This document shows positions 61,768-64,000 of a stretch of 64,000 nucleotides of DNA, piece after piece. The DNA lies in NCBI GenBank assembly GCA_028532915.1, contig JAQQAI010000089.1, forward strand, positions 292,456 to 356,455. The letters are read 5' to 3'. The position numbers and the translations under genes were made by a program. Each line of letters starts with the position of its first letter. Position 1 is the first letter of the stretch. Origin of the DNA: Sphaerochaetaceae bacterium (GTDB lineage: Bacteria; Spirochaetota; Spirochaetia; Sphaerochaetales; Sphaerochaetaceae). Below the pieces are notes generated by a model. The model worked only from the letters and a program-made list of their open reading frames with translations. It did no database searches and had not been told where the DNA came from.

Positions 61768-62444
61768 AGAAACAGTTCCCCCTTCCTTAACTCTTCAAAT
61801 GTATCATAGATAGGTGAAAATTTCGAATCTTCCAGCACTTTTTTATCCCTGAATCCCCAGGAGACCAAAGCTCCCCTCACCTGTGCGTTTATGCTCGTAA
61901 GCGCATCGACTTCCGAATCACCGACGAACAGAAGATCCTCATTGTTCACCGAGTGCTGTTTCATAAACAGATTCACCGTCGTCGGATCGGGTTTGAGAGG
62001 GTATCTTTCGTGTGCTCCCTGTACCCAGCGGAAGCTGATACCGGGAAACAGGTATTCTACTATCCTCACGACGAGAGAATGGTCCTTGTTCGACAGCACT
62101 CCGACAGTAATACCGGCCGTCTGACAGACCTTAAGAAATTCAATCGCCCCGTCATACGGTGAGGCAAACTGGGTCGGATGCTGTTCATAGGTAGAATTGA
62201 GCACTTCCATCATCGAATCAAGCATTGATTCACTCACGCTTAATGTTCGTGAAAGCGCAGCATTGCGCAGAGCGTTTCTCAACCCTCTTCCCACAAAACG
62301 CTTTCCCTCCCGCACTGTTATCCGTGCGATATGCTGCGATTCGAGTGCGGCATTGATAGCGAATGTAATATCTTCGATCGTGTCTGCCAATGTTCCGTCG
62401 AGGTCGAACAGGATGGCTTTCGGTGTGGTACGTTCATTTCTCAT
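61764..62444 (-). CDS. HAD-superfamily phosphatase, phosphoglycolate phosphatase-like
   Basis: A ~226-residue HAD hydrolase: FDLDGTLADT (motif I, two Asp), GVLSNKD (motif II), the Lys of YPLKPDPT (motif III) and FVGDSEVDA (motif IV), with a helical cap in between. Gph/PgmB-type enzymes act on phosphoglycolate or small sugar phosphates. It is the first gene of the operon with a phosphosugar mutase. There is no ribosome site: a TATACT box (minus strand, 62456-62451) ends 6 nt before the ATG at 62444, suggesting a leaderless mRNA. A GTG at 62450 is an alternative. Confidence 0.87.
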   Translation of the reverse strand: MRNERTTPKAILFDLDGTLADTIEDITFAINAALESQHIARITVREGKRFVGRGLRNALRNAALSRTLSVSESMLDSMMEVLNSTYEQHPTQFASPYDGAIEFLKVCQTAGITVGVLSNKDHSLVVRIVEYLFPGISFRWVQGAHERYPLKPDPTTVNLFMKQHSVNNEDLLFVGDSEVDALTSINAQVRGALVSWGFRDKKVLEDSKFSPIYDTFEELRKGELFL

Positions 62445-62450
62445 GGGCAC

Positions 62451-62456
62451 AGTATA
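62451..62456 (-). promoter_or_regulatory. Putative -10 box for a leaderless HAD-mutase-comEC transcript
   Basis: TATACT on the minus strand ends 6 nt before the ATG. The expected -35 region is poor, so this is a tentative call. Confidence 0.35.
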
Positions 62457-62463
62457 CAGAGTA

Positions 62464-62492
62464 TTGCTTTATCATGTATAGATTGGTACAAT
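62464..62492 (+). promoter_or_regulatory. Promoter of the MFS gene, predicted leaderless
   Basis: TTGCTT and TACAAT with exactly 17-nt spacing. The -10 box ends 7 nt before the ATG, placing the expected transcription start at the start codon itself. Confidence 0.5.
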
Positions 62493-62499
62493 CCGTTCA

Positions 62500-63756
62500 A
62501 TGTATAAAGCAACCATCCGTGCCGCATACATCGGAAATCTGGTAGCAGCTCTGGTCACCAACCTGCCGCCGCTTCTCTTTGTGACCTTCATGAATTACTA
62601 TGGTCTTACCTATGAGCAGGTAGGCAGACTGATTCTGATCAACTTTCTTACGCAGATCGTTTCAGATCTGGTCAACAGCAGATTCGTCGACCGTTATGGA
62701 GTGAGACCGTTCATCACATCGGGACATCTGCTTGTGACTGCCGGTTTTCTCCTTTTCTCCGCATCTCCTGTTCTTCTTCCTTCCAACCCGTATATCATCA
62801 TGATGATCTCCACCGTGATCTTCAGCTACGGAGGTGGTCTGCTCGAGCTTCTTCTCAGCGCGATCATCGGCTCGATTCCAAGCGATCAGAAAGCGAAGGA
62901 TATGAGTCTTCTTCATTCGTTCTATGCATGGGGATTCATCATCGTTGTCCTCGCCACCACATTCCTGCTTGCCCTTGCCGGTCCGAAGAACTGGCAGATG
63001 ATATGTATTCTCTGGGCTTTCGTGCCGCTGGCGAACTTCTTCCTTTTTCTGAAGGTTCCTCTTGCACCGATCGCACCTCATGGCAAACATCTGAAATTCA
63101 GGACGATGATCCGTTCTCCCTTCTTTCTGCTTATTCTGTTGGGCATAGCAATCGGAGGAGCGAGTGAAGTGACAATGAGTCAGTGGATTTCGACCTTTGC
63201 TGAGACTTCACTTCATCTCGATAAGACGACAGGAGACCTTGCAGGAGTTCTGCTGTTTGCATTCTTTCTGGGACTGGGCCGTCTGCTTTACGGAAAGTAT
63301 GGAAAAGACGAACATATCTGGAGCCTTATGCTGGGAGGCTCGTTTGTGGCTCTCGCGTGCTATATTGTAGCAGGAACATCCCGATTGCCGTATCTCTCCC
63401 TGGGTGCCTGTATATTGTGCGGAATGGGAGTCTCCCTTTTATGGCCCGGGTCGATAGTTCTCGCACAGAATCATTTCCCTCACGCCTCTGCAGGGCTGTT
63501 TGCTCTTCTTGCAGCGAGCGGGGATACCGGTGCCGCTGTGGGCCCGTATGTCGTGTCTATTGTGAGTGACTGGCAAAAGATTCTCGGCAGCAGCCGGGCG
63601 CTTCAAACCGGGCTGCTCTTTGCTTCACTGTTCCCGTTTCTCATGCTCCTGATTCTCTGTATGATCTATTGTGCAGATCGCCGGTCAGTCAGCTCGCCAA
63701 AGGGTCAAGAGGCCACCTTCCTGAAATATAGGAAAGGATCTGCTTCAGATGAATAA
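62500..63756 (+). CDS. Major facilitator superfamily transporter
   Basis: A 418-residue inner-membrane protein with twelve predicted helices. The loop between helices 2 and 3 reads SRFVDRYGVRPF, a variant of the MFS Gly-Asp-Arg motif. The segment LHSFYAWGFI and the second-half MGVSLLWPGSIVLAQNHFP resemble sugar (fucose/glucose-permease type) members, so a sugar or sugar-derivative substrate is possible but not established. No Shine-Dalgarno sequence precedes the ATG. The 3' end runs 68 nt into the convergent gene at the window edge. Confidence 0.82.
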   Translation: MYKATIRAAYIGNLVAALVTNLPPLLFVTFMNYYGLTYEQVGRLILINFLTQIVSDLVNSRFVDRYGVRPFITSGHLLVTAGFLLFSASPVLLPSNPYIIMMISTVIFSYGGGLLELLLSAIIGSIPSDQKAKDMSLLHSFYAWGFIIVVLATTFLLALAGPKNWQMICILWAFVPLANFFLFLKVPLAPIAPHGKHLKFRTMIRSPFFLLILLGIAIGGASEVTMSQWISTFAETSLHLDKTTGDLAGVLLFAFFLGLGRLLYGKYGKDEHIWSLMLGGSFVALACYIVAGTSRLPYLSLGACILCGMGVSLLWPGSIVLAQNHFPHASAGLFALLAASGDTGAAVGPYVVSIVSDWQKILGSSRALQTGLLFASLFPFLMLLILCMIYCADRRSVSSPKGQEATFLKYRKGSASDE

Positions 63757-64000
63757 GCTGTCGCGTGACCGCAATGTCTATATCATATCGTGCCATATCT
63801 TTAGCGATCACCGCAAATTCCGCTGAGAAGTCTCCCATAGTCCTCACCTCTCGGCCTTCCATCATAATCAATTCAGGTCCGATCGTCTGAAGCTGATCTT
63901 CAAGTGTATTATATCGGCAGCGTCTGAATACGGGCTGTCCATGTTTGTCTTTGGAAGGAACAGAAGCGAACATCCTGCACACCGTAGCGCGTACAGGATA
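63689..64000 (-). CDS. Partial hypothetical protein, C-terminal end
   Basis: The frame is open from the right edge of the window to a stop at 63689, giving at least 104 residues (…RATVCRMFASVPSKDKHGQP…, …RWPLDPLAS). The upstream part lies outside the window. I recognise no family. Support is the absence of any other gene in 63,757-64,000 and a composition like a soluble protein. Against it is the 68-nt overlap with the MFS gene, longer than the other convergent overlaps here. Treat as probable. Confidence 0.5.
   Translation of the reverse strand, partial: YPVRATVCRMFASVPSKDKHGQPVFRRCRYNTLEDQLQTIGPELIMMEGREVRTMGDFSAEFAVIAKDMARYDIDIAVTRQLIHLKQILSYISGRWPLDPLAS

Noticed and set aside
1..64000. 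Mobile elements, prophage, CRISPR arrays, tRNA or rRNA genes
   Set aside because: I saw no transposase or integrase reading frame, no regular repeat array, and no gap that could fold into a tRNA cloverleaf with certainty.

Overview
The window is a dense stretch of bacterial chromosome (roughly mid-40s % GC by eye) with about 57 protein genes. I found no tRNA or rRNA gene, insertion sequence, phage or CRISPR array. The best guess for the host is a free-living or gut-type spirochaete near Sphaerochaeta. Exported proteins start in the 'FAEGAKE' style common in that phylum. Lipoboxes are relaxed (FISC). L27 has no cleavable N-terminal extension and there is no Prp protease gene between L21 and L27, which argues against Firmicutes. 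This assignment is an inference and was not tested by a search.

Positions 1-24,000 are mostly carbon metabolism. A single minus-strand operon (promoter near 11,360-11,388, terminator at 13-40) encodes a DeoR-type regulator, a complete 2-oxo acid/acyloin dehydrogenase complex (E2, E3 and an unusual fused E1 alpha-beta), a PHP-domain protein, an SDR carrying an aldolase-like N-terminal remnant, a SorE-like zinc dehydrogenase and a rhamnulokinase-like FGGY kinase. The combination suggests an unfamiliar route for 6-deoxy-ketoses and is the main finding. Next to it are lrgAB (possible pyruvate transport) and the xylose genes (AraC regulator, xylBA). Then come a long-chain acyl-CoA ligase, fucU and fucI around a LacI-type operator, and an MTA-salvage set (mtaD, mtnA, AEC transporter).

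Positions 24,000-32,000 hold gdhA, an ABC importer of the nitrate/sulfonate/thiamine-precursor type, and a tight aminoacyl-tRNA synthetase operon (gltX-glyS-tyrS). Positions 32,000-39,000 hold a compact five-gene unit: CpsB-like PHP phosphatase, RloA-like ATPase, RloB-like protein, a membrane LuxR regulator and a serine hydrolase. In it, both Rlo proteins lack key catalytic residues. It is followed by cobO, a TPR lipoprotein and pdxA. A small protein of about 60% Asp/Glu lies at 39,169.

Positions 39,600-43,600 carry a TrpXYZ-type ABC transporter with two tandem paralogous binding proteins. Positions 43,700-49,500 are housekeeping: rplU-rpmA-obg-nadD-yqeK-lipoprotein-rsfS, and argS. Positions 49,600-64,000 hold cysE, an AraC regulator, an SDR of the mannonate-oxidoreductase type, mtaB-tyrA, pta, a MATE pump, the operon HAD phosphatase-phosphosugar mutase-membrane protein-comEC-rsmA, an MFS transporter and a partial gene at the right edge.

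Two structural traits recur. Seven of the eight convergent gene pairs overlap at their 3' ends. Three genes appear to have promoters so close to the start codon that their mRNAs should be leaderless. No gene-free gap exceeds about 300 bases. The longest, 43,516-43,806, contains two stem-loop terminators and nothing else I can support.
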